Of a stretch of 64,000 bases of DNA, positions 33,233 through 42,497 are shown piece after piece (within the stretch, counting starts at the first letter, position 1; every line of letters starts with the position of its first letter). The stretch comes from Acidobacteriaceae bacterium. Lineage in GTDB: Bacteria; Acidobacteriota; Terriglobia; Terriglobales; Acidobacteriaceae. The stretch covers positions 186,001 to 250,000 of the forward strand of contig JAOAPC010000010.1 in NCBI GenBank assembly GCA_025462735.1, read 5' to 3'. The notes beneath the pieces are model-generated. The model did no database searches. It was not told the DNA's origin and was given only the letters and a program-made list of their open reading frames with translations. Both the position numbers and the translations under genes were made by a program.

Positions 33233-34399
33233 ATGGCTTGGCCAATAAAAAATCGCGCCTTCAGATTTGTTCTTTTACTCGGGGTCGTCAGCTTTTTCGC
33301 GGACTTCGTTTACGAAGGAGCCCGGAGCGTAAACGGTCCGTATTTAGCGATCTTGGGCACAAGCGCCACGCTGGTCGGAATCATCGCCGGACTCGGCGAA
33401 TTGCTGGGCTACGGCCTGCGGCTGGTTTCGGGGCCACTCAGCGAGCGCACCGGGCAATTCTGGCCGATCACCATTTTCGGCTATGTCGTGCAGATGGCCG
33501 CGGTGCCACTCTTGGCTTGGGCGCCCAATTGGAAAATCGCCGGACTGCTCATCGTTTTGGAACGTGTGGGCAAAGCGATCCGGAATCCTCCGCGCGACGT
33601 TATGCTTTCTCACGCGAGTAAGGACATTGGCCTGGGATTTGGTTTCGGCTTGCATGAAGCCATGGACCAGGCTGGGGCGCTGATCGGGCCACTGGTTGTA
33701 GCGGTGATCCTGGCGCGGCATGGCACGTACCGCGATGCGTTTGCGGTTCTCCTGATTCCCGCCATCCTGACGCTCTGCTTCCTCGTCCTGGCAAGGATTT
33801 TGTACCCGAAGCCGGAAGAACTCGAGCTCAAGCCCACAACCGTCGAAGCCTCCGGATTGCCGCGCGTGTTCTGGATTTACCTGGCGGGCGCCGGATTGGT
33901 CGCCGCCGGGTTCGCCGATTTCTCGTTGATCGCATTTCACTTTCAGAAGGCCTCCATCGTTCCGAGCCTCTGGATACCAATCTTCTACTCAGTCGCCATG
34001 GCCGCGAGCGGCCTGGGATCGCTGGTTTTCGGACGTTTGTTTGATCGGACTGGAATCAGGATTTTGGTTCCTCTCACACTTATCGGAGCAGCGTCCGCGC
34101 CTTTGGTATTTCTCGGCGGTTTCTGGCTCGCGCTTACGGGCGTGGCGCTGTGGGGATTAGGCATGGGAGTCCACGAATCCATCATTCCTGCAGCCGTGGC
34201 AACCATGGTGCCGCAGCAGCGCCGGCCTTCGGCTTACGGAATCTTCACCGGCGTATATGGCGTCTTCTGGTTCATTGGGAGCGTCATTATCGGCAGGCTG
34301 TACGACGTCTCCCTGTCCGCATTACTCGTCTTTTCGGTCGCTGCGCAGCTTGCGGCCATCCCGATTTTCGTGGCCGTGAGAAGAACCAACAAAGTGTGA
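33233..34399 (+). CDS. Major facilitator superfamily transporter
   Basis: 388 residues with 12 hydrophobic segments. LGYGLRLVSGPLSERTGQFWP is the loop 2-3 MFS motif and LVFGRLFDRTGIRILVP its repeat after TM8, so the two six-helix halves are intact. NPPRDVMLSHASKDIGLGFGFGLHEAMDQ recalls a bacterial group of uncharacterised MFS permeases. Substrate unknown; drug efflux or sugar-derivative uptake are both possible. Divergent from the NagK-like kinase, which hints at amino-sugar metabolism only weakly. Confidence 0.85.
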   Translation: MAWPIKNRAFRFVLLLGVVSFFADFVYEGARSVNGPYLAILGTSATLVGIIAGLGELLGYGLRLVSGPLSERTGQFWPITIFGYVVQMAAVPLLAWAPNWKIAGLLIVLERVGKAIRNPPRDVMLSHASKDIGLGFGFGLHEAMDQAGALIGPLVVAVILARHGTYRDAFAVLLIPAILTLCFLVLARILYPKPEELELKPTTVEASGLPRVFWIYLAGAGLVAAGFADFSLIAFHFQKASIVPSLWIPIFYSVAMAASGLGSLVFGRLFDRTGIRILVPLTLIGAASAPLVFLGGFWLALTGVALWGLGMGVHESIIPAAVATMVPQQRRPSAYGIFTGVYGVFWFIGSVIIGRLYDVSLSALLVFSVAAQLAAIPIFVAVRRTNKV

Positions 34400-34441
34400 G
34401 CTGCACCGCTCTCCTGAGCGATCCGCGCCGGTAACCGAGGC

Positions 34442-34447
34442 TATAAT
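34442..34447 (+). promoter_or_regulatory. Putative -10 box (TATAAT) of the histidine kinase operon
   Basis: A perfect TATAAT 40 bp before the kinase ATG. No good -35 hexamer is visible at 16-18 bp, so an activator or another sigma factor may be used. Confidence 0.4.
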
Positions 34448-34487
34448 GACTCTACTTGCGACCGGGTAGCGGCCGGACTCTTGATCT

Positions 34488-36725
34488 ATGGCTTCGGGAA
34501 GTCCAATCAAACCGAGCAAAGAACGAAAGCGCCTGATTATCATGCTTGCGGCAGGAAGTTTTCTGCTGTTCGCAATCCTGCTTTCGGAATCATCTTTCGA
34601 CCTGCCATTTATCAATCCCAGCAATACTCAGCAAACAGTCTTTCTTGCAGCCCTTTCGGCATTGGTGTTCCTGCTATTTGTCACTCTGACCTTCGTCCTG
34701 GCGAGAAACCTAATCAAGCTTTTTGCCGAGCGGCGCTTGGGGGTATTGGGGTCAAAGTTCCGCACTCGCCTGGTAGTTGGAAGCTTGTTGCTCTCTTTTC
34801 TTCCGGTCATTGTGATGTTCTGGTTCGCCTATGGACTGATGAACCGGTCGATCGAGCGCTGGTTTTCCACTCCCGTCGAAGAAGTACGGCAAGACACGGC
34901 CTTAATGGCAAGGCTGCTGGCTACGTATGCGGCTGAGAACGCCCACTCTGAGGCTCTCTCGATCGCTTCTGCACCTGAGACCCAGCACGCATTCGAGGGC
35001 CATAGTTTTTCGGGAGTACTTAACCAGTTCCGTGAACACGAAACCACGTTACAAGGCGGCTTTGCGATTGCGATTCTTTCCGGGGATGCAGAGGCCAGTT
35101 TTGGAGCGCCTGCGGAATGGCCTCTGCTAAAGCCGAAGATACCTTTGCCGCCAGTCTCTTCTCAGCCCCAACACATTTCTTGGAACGGCGTGGAATATGT
35201 CCTGGGAACCGCTCCGGTTGGCGATTCCGGTGAGATTTTGGTGGCGATGCCTCTGCCTAAGAGTTTTGCCGAAGCCCAGAAGCAGCTCGAACTAAGCCAA
35301 CAGCGATACCTCGAGTTGGCGAAGGCACGCCGGACAGTGCGTCGTACCTACATGGTGCTCTTGTGGTGGATCACCGGTATGGTGCTATTCGCCAGTATGT
35401 GGCTGGCGCTGTATCTTTCCCGGCTAGTCACGCGGCCGGTCGTTGCCCTTGCGGAAGCCACTCAGGAGATCTCACGCGGGAACTTGGATTATCGCGTAGA
35501 GGTGCCTGCGGCCGACGAACTCGGGGACCTGGTTCGATCGTTCAACCAAATGGCCGGAGAACTCTCCAGCAGCCGCCGTAAATTGGAAACCGCCAGCCAT
35601 GAATTGAGCGCCGCCAATTCCGAACTCGAGCGCCGTCGCCAACACATCGAGACGATTCTCGAGAGCATCCCGACCGGTGTGCTTTCTTTAGACGCGCAAT
35701 TGTGTGTCCGTCACGTGAATCAGGCGCTCCTGCGCATGCTCAGGCCCTCTGAGAAACCGCACCTTACATCGACACTGATAGGCGCTGCGTTACGCGATCT
35801 GTTTGCCGCCGATGTCCTCGAAGACCTCGAACATCTCTTACGGCGTGCGGACAGAATGGGAACCACCACCACGCAGATGGAGTTCGCGATTCAACGCTCG
35901 CGATTGAATGTCGCTGTCACTGTTGCTACTTTGGGGCACGAGCGCGAACGAATCGGATATGTGCTCGTATTCGAAGATCTCTCGGATTTACTCAGAGCAC
36001 AGAAGCAGGCAGCCTGGCGGGAGGTGGCGCGCCGTGTCGCTCACGAGATCAAGAACCCCCTTACCCCAATTGCACTTTCCGCGGACCGTATTCTTCGTCA
36101 TCTGGACCGCAGCACCCCGCCTGATCGTGCCTCGGTCGAGATCGTGCGGAGCTGCGCAGAAGCCATTTGCGGCGCGGTCGAGACTGTTCGTACTCTGGTG
36201 AATGAGTTTGCAACTCTTGCCCGCTTCCCTTCTTCGCAACCACAACCGGCGAACATCAACGGGATCGTGGAGAGTGCACTCTCCATGTTCAACGGCAGGG
36301 TAGATGAAATTCATATGCGCACCATGTTCTCGACCGATTTGCCCCAGGTGATGGCAGATTCTGACGCCATGAAACGCGCAATTGCCAACCTGGTGGACAA
36401 CGCGGCCGAGGCAGTTCAGGCATCCGCGGTGAAAGAGATTGAAATTTCTACATCCCTGGTGCCCAATCACGACTTGGTGGAAATCTGCGTCTCCGACAGC
36501 GGTCCCGGTGTTACTCAAGACCTGAAAGAACGGCTTTTCCTGCCATACTTCTCCACTAAGAAACGCGGAACGGGGCTCGGGCTTGCCATCGTCAGCCGGA
36601 TCATTGAAGACCACAACGGGTCGATTCGCGTGGAGGAGAACAGGCCGGCCGGCGCCAGGTTCATCATCGAACTGCCGATTGCTGCCCAACCTGCGAGCGT
36701 CGCGCACGCAACCCAAAATGCTTGA
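34488..36725 (+). CDS. NtrY-like sensor histidine kinase
   Basis: 745 residues. Three N-terminal membrane segments (about 20-40, 47-72, 88-112), a periplasmic or sensor stretch, then a further membrane helix near 290-312 (MVLLWWITGMVLFASMWLALYL), a HAMP domain (TRPVVALAEATQEISRGNLDYRV), a coiled coil, a PAS-like domain (about 380-500), HisKA with the phospho-accepting H519 (RRVAHEIKNPLTPIALS) and an HATPase (NLVDNAAEAVQ; DSGPGV; GTGLGLAIV). NtrY family order. The last 8 bp overlap the next gene, so kinase and regulator are coupled. The signal is unknown. Confidence 0.9.
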   Translation: MASGSPIKPSKERKRLIIMLAAGSFLLFAILLSESSFDLPFINPSNTQQTVFLAALSALVFLLFVTLTFVLARNLIKLFAERRLGVLGSKFRTRLVVGSLLLSFLPVIVMFWFAYGLMNRSIERWFSTPVEEVRQDTALMARLLATYAAENAHSEALSIASAPETQHAFEGHSFSGVLNQFREHETTLQGGFAIAILSGDAEASFGAPAEWPLLKPKIPLPPVSSQPQHISWNGVEYVLGTAPVGDSGEILVAMPLPKSFAEAQKQLELSQQRYLELAKARRTVRRTYMVLLWWITGMVLFASMWLALYLSRLVTRPVVALAEATQEISRGNLDYRVEVPAADELGDLVRSFNQMAGELSSSRRKLETASHELSAANSELERRRQHIETILESIPTGVLSLDAQLCVRHVNQALLRMLRPSEKPHLTSTLIGAALRDLFAADVLEDLEHLLRRADRMGTTTTQMEFAIQRSRLNVAVTVATLGHERERIGYVLVFEDLSDLLRAQKQAAWREVARRVAHEIKNPLTPIALSADRILRHLDRSTPPDRASVEIVRSCAEAICGAVETVRTLVNEFATLARFPSSQPQPANINGIVESALSMFNGRVDEIHMRTMFSTDLPQVMADSDAMKRAIANLVDNAAEAVQASAVKEIEISTSLVPNHDLVEICVSDSGPGVTQDLKERLFLPYFSTKKRGTGLGLAIVSRIIEDHNGSIRVEENRPAGARFIIELPIAAQPASVAHATQNA

Positions 36726-38067
36726 CATCCTCATCGTTGATGACGAGCCGTCGATCCGCGACTCGCTTCAAGGCGTGCTCGAAGACGAAGGCTATCACCC
36801 CGCTGCTACTGGCAGTGGTGAATCCTGCCTGGAACTGCTTCGCAAAAAAGCTTTTGACGTTGTCCTCCTGGACATTTGGCTGCCCGGAATGGACGGGCTT
36901 GATGTGCTACAGAAAATTCGCGAACTGGAGAATTCGCCGGAGGTCATCATCATCTCCGGTCACGCCACAATTGAAACCGCGGTGCGCGCAACCAAGCTAG
37001 GGGCCTTTGATTTTCTCGAGAAGCCGCTCTCGATAGATAAGACCCTCATCCTTCTCAAGAACGCGTTGCAAGCCAAGAAGCTGCGCGAGGAGAACAAGGA
37101 TTTAAAGAAGCAACTCGCGCCGAAGACCGCGATCGTTGGCGACAGTGTTCCGATGAAAGCGCTTCGCCAGCAGATTCAATTGATGGCTCCCACCAACGGA
37201 CGCGTCCTGATTTTCGGCGAATCGGGAACCGGCAAGGAACTGGTCGCGCACGCCATCCACGGACAAAGCTTGCGGACAGATGAAACCTTCGTCGAAGTAA
37301 ATTGCGCCGCGATACCGGAAGACCTTATCGAGAGTGAACTGTTTGGGCATCGGAGAGGTTCGATTCCCTCGGTCGCGGAAGACAAAGAAGGCAAGTTTCT
37401 CAAGGCAAATCGCGGCACGTTATTCCTTGACGAAGTGGGCGACATGAGCCTGAAGACGCAAGCGAAGGTGTTGCGCACGCTCGAGGAGCAGAACTTCACG
37501 CCGGTGGGAGGAGACGAGCCGGTGACCGTCGATGTCCGCGTGATTGCCTCTACTAACAAGGATTTGGAAGAAGAAATTTCGCGCGGAAATTTTCGCGAAG
37601 ATCTCTTTTACCGGCTGAATGTAGTTCCGTTTTCAGTGCCGCCTCTACGCGAGCGCAAAGAAGATATTCCGCTTTTGGCTGAGCACTTCCTGAAAGAGTT
37701 TTCAGGACGCTACGGCCGCCGGGCTCGTGAAATTACTGATGACGCTGTGGAAGGTCTTATGCGCTATTCATGGCCGGGGAATGTGCGCGAACTTCGCAAT
37801 GTGATCGAGCGGATCGTCATTATGAATCCGACAATCGTTCGTTTTGATCGCAAGCACTTGCCTCCGCTGGTTTATCGCGACGGGAGCCGCCGCAGCGGTG
37901 ACTTCCTCACCCTGCATCAGGCACGCTCGGCTTATGAACGCGACTACATTCTTAAGAAGCTGGACGAGAACCATGGAAACATCAGCCGCGCCGCCGAAGT
38001 CCTCGGGCTGGAACGCAGCCATCTATATCGAAAAATGAGAGCATTGGGAATCGCACTGAAGGAATAG
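36718..38067 (+). CDS. NtrC/NtrX-type response regulator lacking the GAFTGA motif
   Basis: 449 residues from the ATG at 36718, overlapping the kinase stop. Receiver domain with acidic pocket D8/D9 and phospho-acceptor D52 (VVLLDIWLPGMDG). AAA+ domain with Walker A FGESGTGKELVA, Walker B GTLFLDEVGDM, sensor and arginine-finger regions intact. In loop 1, ELFGH is followed by RRGSIPSVAEDKEGKF where sigma54 activators have GAFTGA. C-terminal Fis-type HTH (NHGNISRAAEVLGLERSHLYRKM). DNA binding looks sound but canonical sigma54 contact does not. Confidence 0.9.
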   Translation: MLDILIVDDEPSIRDSLQGVLEDEGYHPAATGSGESCLELLRKKAFDVVLLDIWLPGMDGLDVLQKIRELENSPEVIIISGHATIETAVRATKLGAFDFLEKPLSIDKTLILLKNALQAKKLREENKDLKKQLAPKTAIVGDSVPMKALRQQIQLMAPTNGRVLIFGESGTGKELVAHAIHGQSLRTDETFVEVNCAAIPEDLIESELFGHRRGSIPSVAEDKEGKFLKANRGTLFLDEVGDMSLKTQAKVLRTLEEQNFTPVGGDEPVTVDVRVIASTNKDLEEEISRGNFREDLFYRLNVVPFSVPPLRERKEDIPLLAEHFLKEFSGRYGRRAREITDDAVEGLMRYSWPGNVRELRNVIERIVIMNPTIVRFDRKHLPPLVYRDGSRRSGDFLTLHQARSAYERDYILKKLDENHGNISRAAEVLGLERSHLYRKMRALGIALKE

Positions 38068-38088
38068 GTTTAGCTGGGAGTAGCGAAC

Positions 38089-39042
38089 CTATCCAGAGTT
38101 CTCCTTGTGTTCAGCGGTGACGAGATGTTCGAGCTGCCTTCTCCAATCGAGTTCTTCAACAAAACCTCGCGATTCGCGCCAGTTCTGGCGCACTTTCACG
38201 AACAGCTCTAAAAATACCTTGGTCCCCAGCATGCGTTCGATTTCAATCCGCGCCGCGGTTCCAATCTTTTTCAGCACCTCTCCCCGATGTCCGATTAGAA
38301 TTCGCTTTTGCCCCTCACGCTCACAATAAATCACCGCCGCAATTCGCGTTAATTTCGCGCCTTCTTCGAACTGCTCGATCATGACCGTGGTGGAATGCGG
38401 CACTTCTTCGCTGGTTGCAAACAGGACCTGCTCCCGGATCAATTCTGAGACCATGAAGCGCGCGGGCTGGTCCGTGATCTGGCCTTCAGGAAAGTAGTGT
38501 GGCCCTTCCGGCAGAGCATGAATTACCTTGTCCAGCAATAAGTCCAGCCCTTCGCGTTTTCGCGCCGAAATCGGAATCACTTCGCGAAAGTCGCGCAGCT
38601 TCGAGTACTTCTCGATCAATGGAAGCAGCTGACGTTTCTCTCCGCGCAGAAGATCAATCTTATTCAGCAGAAGGAAGGCTGGCGTTTTCGTGCCTTTCAC
38701 CACATCCAGCAGGAACTCGCCCGCGTCATCTGATTTTTTTGCGGCATCGGTGATGATCAAAGCAAGGTCGCATCCGTTTAAGGCTTCGCGGACTTCGGAC
38801 ATCATCTTGCGTCCCAAAGAACTGCCCGGACGATGAACTCCGGGAGTATCAATCAGTACGATCTGCGCGCCCGGCCTGCCTTTTTTCTTAGGAACATGGA
38901 TCACCCCGAGCACGCGGTTTCGCGTGGTTTGAGGCTTGGGACTGACGATTGCGAGCTTCTCGCCCGCAAGCGCATTTAACAATGTGGATTTGCCTGCGTT
39001 GGGGCGGCCGATAATGGTGACGAATCCGGAGCGGAAGGACAT
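38089..39042 (-). CDS. era: GTPase Era
   Basis: 317 residues. G1 GRPNAGKSTLLNAL, G2/switch I KPQTTRNRVLGV, G3 DTPGVHRPG, G4 NKIDLL, G5 ISARK, and a C-terminal KH domain with GHRGEVLKKIGTAARIEIE. Era binds the 3' end of 16S rRNA and helps 30S maturation. Last gene in the minus-strand set phoH-ybeY-corC/hlyC-era. Starts 2 bp after the upstream gene ends. Confidence 0.96.
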   Translation of the reverse strand: MSFRSGFVTIIGRPNAGKSTLLNALAGEKLAIVSPKPQTTRNRVLGVIHVPKKKGRPGAQIVLIDTPGVHRPGSSLGRKMMSEVREALNGCDLALIITDAAKKSDDAGEFLLDVVKGTKTPAFLLLNKIDLLRGEKRQLLPLIEKYSKLRDFREVIPISARKREGLDLLLDKVIHALPEGPHYFPEGQITDQPARFMVSELIREQVLFATSEEVPHSTTVMIEQFEEGAKLTRIAAVIYCEREGQKRILIGHRGEVLKKIGTAARIEIERMLGTKVFLELFVKVRQNWRESRGFVEELDWRRQLEHLVTAEHKENSG

Positions 39043-39044
39043 TT

Positions 39045-40310
39045 CTAAATCAGCTTCATCTGCTGAGAATTTACAACTGAGACTCTTACCCGCTCAACCC
39101 GGCGATCGGTGGCTTGCAACACTTCAAGGCGCAGTCCGTCTTCTTCCACGACTTCGCCCTTCTTTGGAATTCTTCCCGCCAGTTCGCTCACCAACCCCGC
39201 AACTGTTGCCGCCCCGCGGCGATCATGGCGCACTCCGAGCAATTCCTCCAGGCGATCTACATCCATATTCCCCGGCACGAGATACGAGCCTTCGCTCTCC
39301 CGAACCACCTGCGCAGGTTCGTGCTCGTCACTAATTTCACCAACGATTTCCTCTACCAAATCTTCAATCGTCACCAGACCTGCAACTCCTCCGTATTCAT
39401 CAATCACAATTGCGATCCGGGCCTTTTTCTTCTGCATTTCACGAAGCAGGTCGCTACCCAATTTCGTCTCGGGCACAAACAAAACGTCTTTGCGCATAAG
39501 CGAGCCGACGGTGCGGCTGTGCGCCTCTGCATCTGGCACCTGCAGCACATCTTGTGCGTAAACCACTCCGACGATGTGATCGAGGCTTCCGTCAAACACC
39601 GGCACGCGGGAAAATGGTCGCACTCTTAGCAGCTCGATAAATTTCTCGACTGTGGTGTCAGATGCCACGGCAATCATCTCGGGACGCGGCTTCATCGCCT
39701 CGCGTACCGTCTTCTCACTGAACTGCACCACCGACTGGATCAGGTCGCGGTTGCTTTCGTCGAGAATGCCTTCTTCCTGGCCGGCCTCGATCAAAGCATC
39801 CACGGCTTCCGCTTGAGTTTCAGCCTGTGATTCGGGATGCTCCCGGGTCAATGATGCGACTGACTGCAGGAACCCCAAAACCAGAGTGATCGGCAGAGTC
39901 AGATAAATCATGACCCGCAGAAGCGGCGCCCAAGGTGCCAGCCATTCGCCTTTCGTCCGCGAAAAAAAGACGAACGGCAAAAACCTATTGAATACGATGA
40001 CGATCAGAATCAGCGCAAGCACAGCCTCCAACACTTCATCCGCACCCCATGTACGGTCGCGGAAAACCCCGAATCCGACCAGCAACGCGATTGCAGCCAT
40101 CAAGAGCGGAGTCAAAACAGCCATGGACAGAGCAGCCCGCGACCGGCTTACTTTTAACCTTGGCTCCACCTGCTGCTCAAAGGCGTCAATGTTGTCCTGG
40201 AAGTCGCGGGAAAGAAACTTGCCAATTTCCGTATAGAGACGATCTACGTACGAGGAAAGAGTCAACAGCCCAAGAAGCACGAGTAGCGGGATGGCAATGA
40301 CCAGGTTCAT
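39045..40310 (-). CDS. CNNM/HlyC-CorC family membrane protein with CBS pair
   Basis: 421 residues. N-terminal CNNM-like (DUF21) part with about four membrane segments up to residue 160, then a CBS pair (MKPRPEMIAVASDTTVEKFIELL ... FVPETKLGSDLLREM; VIDEYGGVAGLVTIEDL) and a C-terminal CorC_HlyC domain (GSYLVPGNMDVDRLEELL). The family handles Mg2+/Co2+ efflux or acts as a regulatory ion sensor. The start overlaps the ybeY stop by ATGA, so translation is coupled. Confidence 0.9.
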   Translation of the reverse strand: MNLVIAIPLLVLLGLLTLSSYVDRLYTEIGKFLSRDFQDNIDAFEQQVEPRLKVSRSRAALSMAVLTPLLMAAIALLVGFGVFRDRTWGADEVLEAVLALILIVIVFNRFLPFVFFSRTKGEWLAPWAPLLRVMIYLTLPITLVLGFLQSVASLTREHPESQAETQAEAVDALIEAGQEEGILDESNRDLIQSVVQFSEKTVREAMKPRPEMIAVASDTTVEKFIELLRVRPFSRVPVFDGSLDHIVGVVYAQDVLQVPDAEAHSRTVGSLMRKDVLFVPETKLGSDLLREMQKKKARIAIVIDEYGGVAGLVTIEDLVEEIVGEISDEHEPAQVVRESEGSYLVPGNMDVDRLEELLGVRHDRRGAATVAGLVSELAGRIPKKGEVVEEDGLRLEVLQATDRRVERVRVSVVNSQQMKLI

Positions 40311-40810
40311 CGGCGCGGTCGCGCAAGCAGGGGCGCAGCCTTTGCTGGTTTTCGAGCTGCTCGGGGAAAGCTTCGTTCGATCAATCCGGTTGGCAGCGCA
40401 AATCGCCGTCGCAACAGGATTTCCTTTTTCGCCATTTCGCCCCGATCGCTTTCATGATCATATCCCGCCAAGTGCAAAATTCCATGCAAAATCAGGATTC
40501 GAATTTCGTCGGAGACAGAGTGCCCGAGCAAGCGCGCATTGCTCGCAGCAATGTCGAGCGAAACCGCAATGTCACCTGCGAGGCCCTTAGCCGACGGCGC
40601 TGCCGGAAAAGACAACACATCCGTTGGCTGGTTCTTTTCTCGAAAGCGCGAGTTCAAGTGCCGGATATTGGAATTCCCGGTAATTAAAACGCTCACTTCT
40701 CCTCGCAGACCAGCCGCAGAGCTGGCCTTAAGCACAAAGCTGGCCAGCATCCGCGAATTCAGCCTCGGCGGCTTTCGTTCAAAAATGATCATTGGATTGC
40801 TGAACTTCAT
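40307..40810 (-). CDS. ybeY: Endoribonuclease YbeY (rRNA maturation)
   Basis: 167 residues. The zinc-binding motif HGILHLAGYDHESDRGEM gives H109, H113 and H119. NQPTDVLSFP is the second family block. Needed for 16S rRNA 3'-end maturation and 70S quality control; typical partner in the phoH-ybeY-era gene set. A start at the Met of residue 7 is an alternative. The C-terminal 30 residues form a basic Arg/Lys/Pro/Ala tail not common in the family. Confidence 0.94.
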   Translation of the reverse strand: MKFSNPMIIFERKPPRLNSRMLASFVLKASSAAGLRGEVSVLITGNSNIRHLNSRFREKNQPTDVLSFPAAPSAKGLAGDIAVSLDIAASNARLLGHSVSDEIRILILHGILHLAGYDHESDRGEMAKKEILLRRRFALPTGLIERSFPRAARKPAKAAPLLARPRR

Positions 40811-40829
40811 CCGCGTTCATGAAGTTTCA

Positions 40830-40864
40830 GAAAAACAATAAGGAGGACGCTAAAAGCGTCCTCC
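40830..40864 (-). terminator. Terminator between phoH and ybeY
   Basis: On the minus strand GGAGGACGC-TTTTA-GCGTCCTCC is a perfect 9-bp hairpin followed by TTATTGTTTTT. It lies 15 bp after the phoH stop and about 20 bp before the ybeY ATG. Confidence 0.85.
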
Positions 40865-40878
40865 TCATAAACACAGTC

Positions 40879-41907
40879 CTATTCCGCAGGCTCGCGCACG
40901 TTTGAGGCCGAGCCGTTCCCGTTTGCAGCTTTCGGATCCAGCAACTCCATCTGTTCTTCTGCCACTCGCGCCTTGCGCTCATCGTAGGCGCGAATGATCC
41001 GCTGCACCAGGTGATGCCGCACTACATCGCCCTCATCAAAATACGAAAAGGCCAGCCCTTGCACGTTCTTGAGAACGTCTATCGCCTCTAACAACCCACT
41101 GCGTTTCGAGTTGGGAAGATCGATTTGCGTAATGTCACCGGTGATGACCGCCTTCGAGTTGAAACCCAGACGGGTCACGAACATCTTCATCTGCTCAGAC
41201 GTCGTGTTCTGAGCTTCGTCCAGAATCACGAATGAGTCATTCAATGTGCGGCCGCGCATGAAAGCAATCGGAGCAATCTCGATGACGCTCTTTTCGAGAT
41301 AGCGGTCCACCTTCTCCGGATCCAGCATGTCGTAGAGCGCGTCGTAGAGAGGACGCAAGTAGGGATCGATCTTTTCCTGCAGCGTTCCCGGTAGAAATCC
41401 CAGGCGCTCGCCGGCTTCGACTGCCGGGCGCGCCAGGATGATCCGGTTCACACGCTTGGAGAGCAGCGCCGAAATAGCCATTGCAACCGCGAGATACGTC
41501 TTGCCGGTGCCCGCCGGACCAATTCCGAAAACCATGTCATGGCTCTCGATCGCATCCAGATAGCGGCGCTGGTTTATGCTTTTCGGCTGCACGGTGCGGC
41601 GTCCGAAAGAACGCTGGCGTCCAGCTTCGACCAGTCCTCGCAAAGTGGCTTTGGGATCCGCAACCAACACCCGCAACATGCTGTTCAGGTCGCCGTTATT
41701 AAAGGTGTGGCCGCCGCGCTGCAGTTGGTCGTAATCGGTGAAAACCTGCTCAGCACGGGCTACGTCGCGCGGGGTTCCTTCAACTTCAATGGAGTCAGAG
41801 CGGAGGTCTATGTTGATGTTCAGGCCGTCTTCCAGCACGTGCAGGTTTTCATCGCGGGTGCCAAACAGGGCCTCTATGTTGGGGCTGATTTCAATACTCT
41901 TCTTCAT
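40879..41907 (-). CDS. phoH: PhoH-family ATPase
   Basis: 342 residues. An N-terminal KH-like segment ([16 protein letters not shown]), then the ATPase: Walker [14 protein letters not shown] (GPAGTGKT at 130-137), [18 protein letters not shown], Walker [11 protein letters not shown] and arginine-containing [21 protein letters not shown]. PhoH proteins are predicted RNA-associated helicase-like ATPases and sit with ybeY and era in many bacteria. The C-terminal tail is short and charged. Confidence 0.93.
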   Translation of the reverse strand: MKKSIEISPNIEALFGTRDENLHVLEDGLNINIDLRSDSIEVEGTPRDVARAEQVFTDYDQLQRGGHTFNNGDLNSMLRVLVADPKATLRGLVEAGRQRSFGRRTVQPKSINQRRYLDAIESHDMVFGIGPAGTGKTYLAVAMAISALLSKRVNRIILARPAVEAGERLGFLPGTLQEKIDPYLRPLYDALYDMLDPEKVDRYLEKSVIEIAPIAFMRGRTLNDSFVILDEAQNTTSEQMKMFVTRLGFNSKAVITGDITQIDLPNSKRSGLLEAIDVLKNVQGLAFSYFDEGDVVRHHLVQRIIRAYDERKARVAEEQMELLDPKAANGNGSASNVREPAE

Positions 41908-42055
41908 TCAGATTTCCGTCTTCCGGGTACCCTCGGGCGCAGTTGCGCCATTTCCAAGCATTAGATGTCGCATGTGAGATTGAAGAACGCCCTCTGGCGT
42001 CCTTTCACGGATTGTACTTCGCCGAATGAGGTGGGTAGGTAACAATTCTGTTAAA

Positions 42056-42085
42056 AGCGTACAGCCCGGCTTCGTTGCTAGTCAA
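42056..42085 (-). promoter_or_regulatory. Putative promoter toward phoH
   Basis: On the minus strand TTGACT (42085-42080), 18-bp spacer, TACGCT (42061-42056). The -35 is strong and the -10 weak; the leader would be about 140 nt. Confidence 0.4.
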
Positions 42086-42101
42086 CCAGAATAGCTTGCC
42101 G

Positions 42102-42131
42102 TTGACCCTCTGCAACTCGCTCCAGTAGAAT
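42102..42131 (+). promoter_or_regulatory. Promoter of rpsT
   Basis: TTGACC (42102-42107), 18-bp spacer, TAGAAT (42126-42131). The leader would be about 55 nt. Confidence 0.65.
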
Positions 42132-42192
42132 AGGTTATTCAAAGCCTACCTGAACTCCGGTGGGAACCCTATAGAAAAGGTATTTAACCGTA

Positions 42193-42456
42193 ATGGCAAA
42201 CCACTTTTCCGCGCTCAAACGCGCCCGCCAGACCGAACGACGCACTCTCCGCAACCGTGGCAACACCTCCCGTTTGCGCTCTGCTCTCCGCGACATGCGT
42301 GAGGCACTCGCCAAAGGTGACAAGTCCGCCGCCGAGCAGTCTTTCCGGCAGACCTCTTCGGCCTTGGATAAAGCGATCCAAAAAGGTGTTCTGCATGAGA
42401 ATACCGCCGCCCGCTACAAATCCCGCCTGAACGCACGCCTGAACGCGTTGAAGTAA
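42193..42456 (+). CDS. rpsT: 30S ribosomal protein S20
   Basis: 87 residues, the normal size. [22 protein letters not shown] and the later [22 protein letters not shown] match S20 closely (the helix bundle on 16S rRNA helix 44). Highly basic. Single-gene unit with its own promoter; divergent from phoH. Confidence 0.97.
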   Translation: MANHFSALKRARQTERRTLRNRGNTSRLRSALRDMREALAKGDKSAAEQSFRQTSSALDKAIQKGVLHENTAARYKSRLNARLNALK

Positions 42457-42497
42457 AACTCGGACGCGGTTATTCAGGTATTCCCACCTACAAATCT

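Noticed and set aside
35988-36734. Open frame of 248 codons antisense to the histidine kinase
   Set aside because: Lies opposite the HisKA/HATPase part of the kinase; no recognisable domain.
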